Below, one piece after another: positions 22,723 to 23,489 of a DNA stretch of 23,489 nucleotides. Below the pieces are notes generated by a model. The model searched no databases. It saw nothing but the letters and a program-made list of their open reading frames with translations, and was not told where the DNA came from. The position numbers were made by a program, and so were the translations under genes. The DNA lies in the NCBI GenBank assembly GCA_963975265.1, contig CAXBGT010000069.1:1-23489 (forward strand), in the 5' to 3' direction. This DNA comes from CAJXUU01 sp963975265. GTDB lineage: Bacteria; Bacteroidota; Bacteroidia; Chitinophagales; Saprospiraceae. How positions within the stretch are numbered: the stretch's first letter is position 1; every line of letters starts with the position of its first letter.

Positions 22723-23489
22723 ATGCTAGCTGTCCAGACAAGTAAGTTATGTAAATATTATGGAGAGGAATTGGGAATAAAGAATGTTTCCCTTGAGATT
22801 AAATCAGGAGAAATATTTGGTTTTATAGGTCCAAATGGTGCTGGAAAATCGACCACCATTAGAACTTTGCTGGGCTTATTAATCCCCACGTCAGGGTCGG
22901 TTCATGTTTTTGGGCAAGACATGAATCTTTTTGGTCACGAGATTAGGAAAAACATAGGCTACCTTCCGTCAGAGGTAAATTATTATGATGAAATGTCCTC
23001 CCGAGAATTGCTAGAATATCATTGCAGATTTTATGGAATATATGATTATTCAGAAATTAAGAGACTCGCCGATCTCTTCGAGTTAGACCTAGATAAGCAG
23101 ATCACAGATTTATCATTTGGCAACAAAAAGAAATGTGGTATCATTCAATCGATGATTCATAAACCAAAACTATTAATAATGGATGAGCCTACATCCGGGC
23201 TTGATCCTTTGATGCAGAATGTATTTTTTGAGGTACTGGAGGAAGAAAATAGAAATGGAACGACCATATTTTTTAGTTCGCATATCTTATCCGAGGTTCA
23301 GAATATATGTCATAGGGCGGCGATCATCAAAAATGGTGAAATTACAGCAACTGAAAACATTCAATCGTTGCTAAAAAAGCAAATGAAGAAAGTAACCCTA
23401 GTCTTCAGTAAAAAGCCTGAGCAATTAGATTTTCCCAAGGGTATCCAGCATGAGTATTGGAATGGCGATAAACTTACATTTGAGTATGT
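22723..23489 (+). CDS. ABC transporter ATP-binding protein (ABC-2 type), cut by the window edge
   Basis: The first 255 residues are visible and the frame is open at the right edge. All ATPase motifs are in order: Walker A GPNGAGKSTT (about residue 37), Q-loop region IGYLPSEVNYYDEMS, signature LSFGNKKKCGI (a variant of LSGGQ), Walker B LLIMDEPTSGLDP, and H-loop FFSSHILSEV. The type is that of the BcrA/NatA/CcmA-like exporters, which pair with a separate ABC-2 membrane subunit that would be encoded further right. After about residue 215 a linker and a C-terminal extension begin (KKVTLVFSKKPEQLDF). The substrate is not evident; drug, lipid or sodium export are typical. ATG 22723 fits the family start. 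Confidence 0.93.
   Translation, partial: MLAVQTSKLCKYYGEELGIKNVSLEIKSGEIFGFIGPNGAGKSTTIRTLLGLLIPTSGSVHVFGQDMNLFGHEIRKNIGYLPSEVNYYDEMSSRELLEYHCRFYGIYDYSEIKRLADLFELDLDKQITDLSFGNKKKCGIIQSMIHKPKLLIMDEPTSGLDPLMQNVFFEVLEEENRNGTTIFFSSHILSEVQNICHRAAIIKNGEITATENIQSLLKKQMKKVTLVFSKKPEQLDFPKGIQHEYWNGDKLTFEY

Noticed and set aside
1..23489. CRISPR array, tRNA, rRNA, phage or defence genes
   Set aside because: No regularly spaced short repeats, cloverleaf-like sequences, rRNA blocks, or phage/restriction proteins were recognised on reading both strands.

Overview
The window looks like chromosomal DNA from a member of the phylum Bacteroidota, probably marine or free-living. It is AT-rich. Two secreted proteins carry C-terminal tails of the type IX secretion system (T9SS). 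Several lipoproteins have short lipoboxes, and the promoter-like sites match the Bacteroidota form TAnnTTTG. No rRNA, tRNA or CRISPR array was seen.

The left half (about 1-10.8 kb) looks accessory. It holds a sialidase-like lipoprotein, a small membrane protein with an SRPBCC protein, a T9SS-sorted beta-helix protein, two small lipoproteins (one TonB-C-like), a broken low-molecular-weight phosphatase-like gene, a secreted Nudix-fold protein without a Nudix box, 5-formyltetrahydrofolate cyclo-ligase, and a small leucine-rich-repeat protein. Between these lie a decayed IS91-type transposase and two families of long non-coding direct repeats: A (1673-2042, 9846-10226, and a weaker copy near 5875-6045) and B (4931-5200, 7409-7679).

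The main structural finding is a set of about 60-bp imperfect palindromes directly after gene ends, at 2867-2937, 4929-5000, 7407-7480 and 10762-10833, with one on the minus strand at 21254-21329. In each, an AAC and a GTT enclose paired arms, and the span from AAC to GTT is 58-63 bp. For several units the box at the unit start is the reverse complement of the box at the unit end, for example GTTAGCGGT before and ACCGCTAAC after the leucine-rich-repeat gene. Integron cassettes with their own attC sites have this geometry. No integrase lies in the window, so it would be a cluster of attC-like sites without an integrase. This is an inference from reading by eye.

The middle (10.8-13.5 kb) is a tidy operon: a Crp/Fnr-type regulator, a quinone-oxidoreductase-type NAD(P)H reductase with its own promoter and a 14-bp palindrome, and a membrane-anchored Hsp31/DJ-1-type protein, closed by a strong terminator. 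Its likely role is defence against reactive carbonyls or electrophiles.

The right part (13.5-23.5 kb) holds mixed single genes: a lipoprotein, a PAQR/hemolysin III membrane protein, a CBS-pair protein, a short MscS-type channel, a DinB-like protein, an ECF sigma factor with a membrane partner, two very small ORFs around a bidirectional terminator, a diverged tandem repeat, a T9SS-sorted secreted protein, and the start of an ABC transporter ATPase that runs off the right edge. Gene remnants (an alpha/beta hydrolase piece and an unknown secreted-protein piece) show repeated gene decay.
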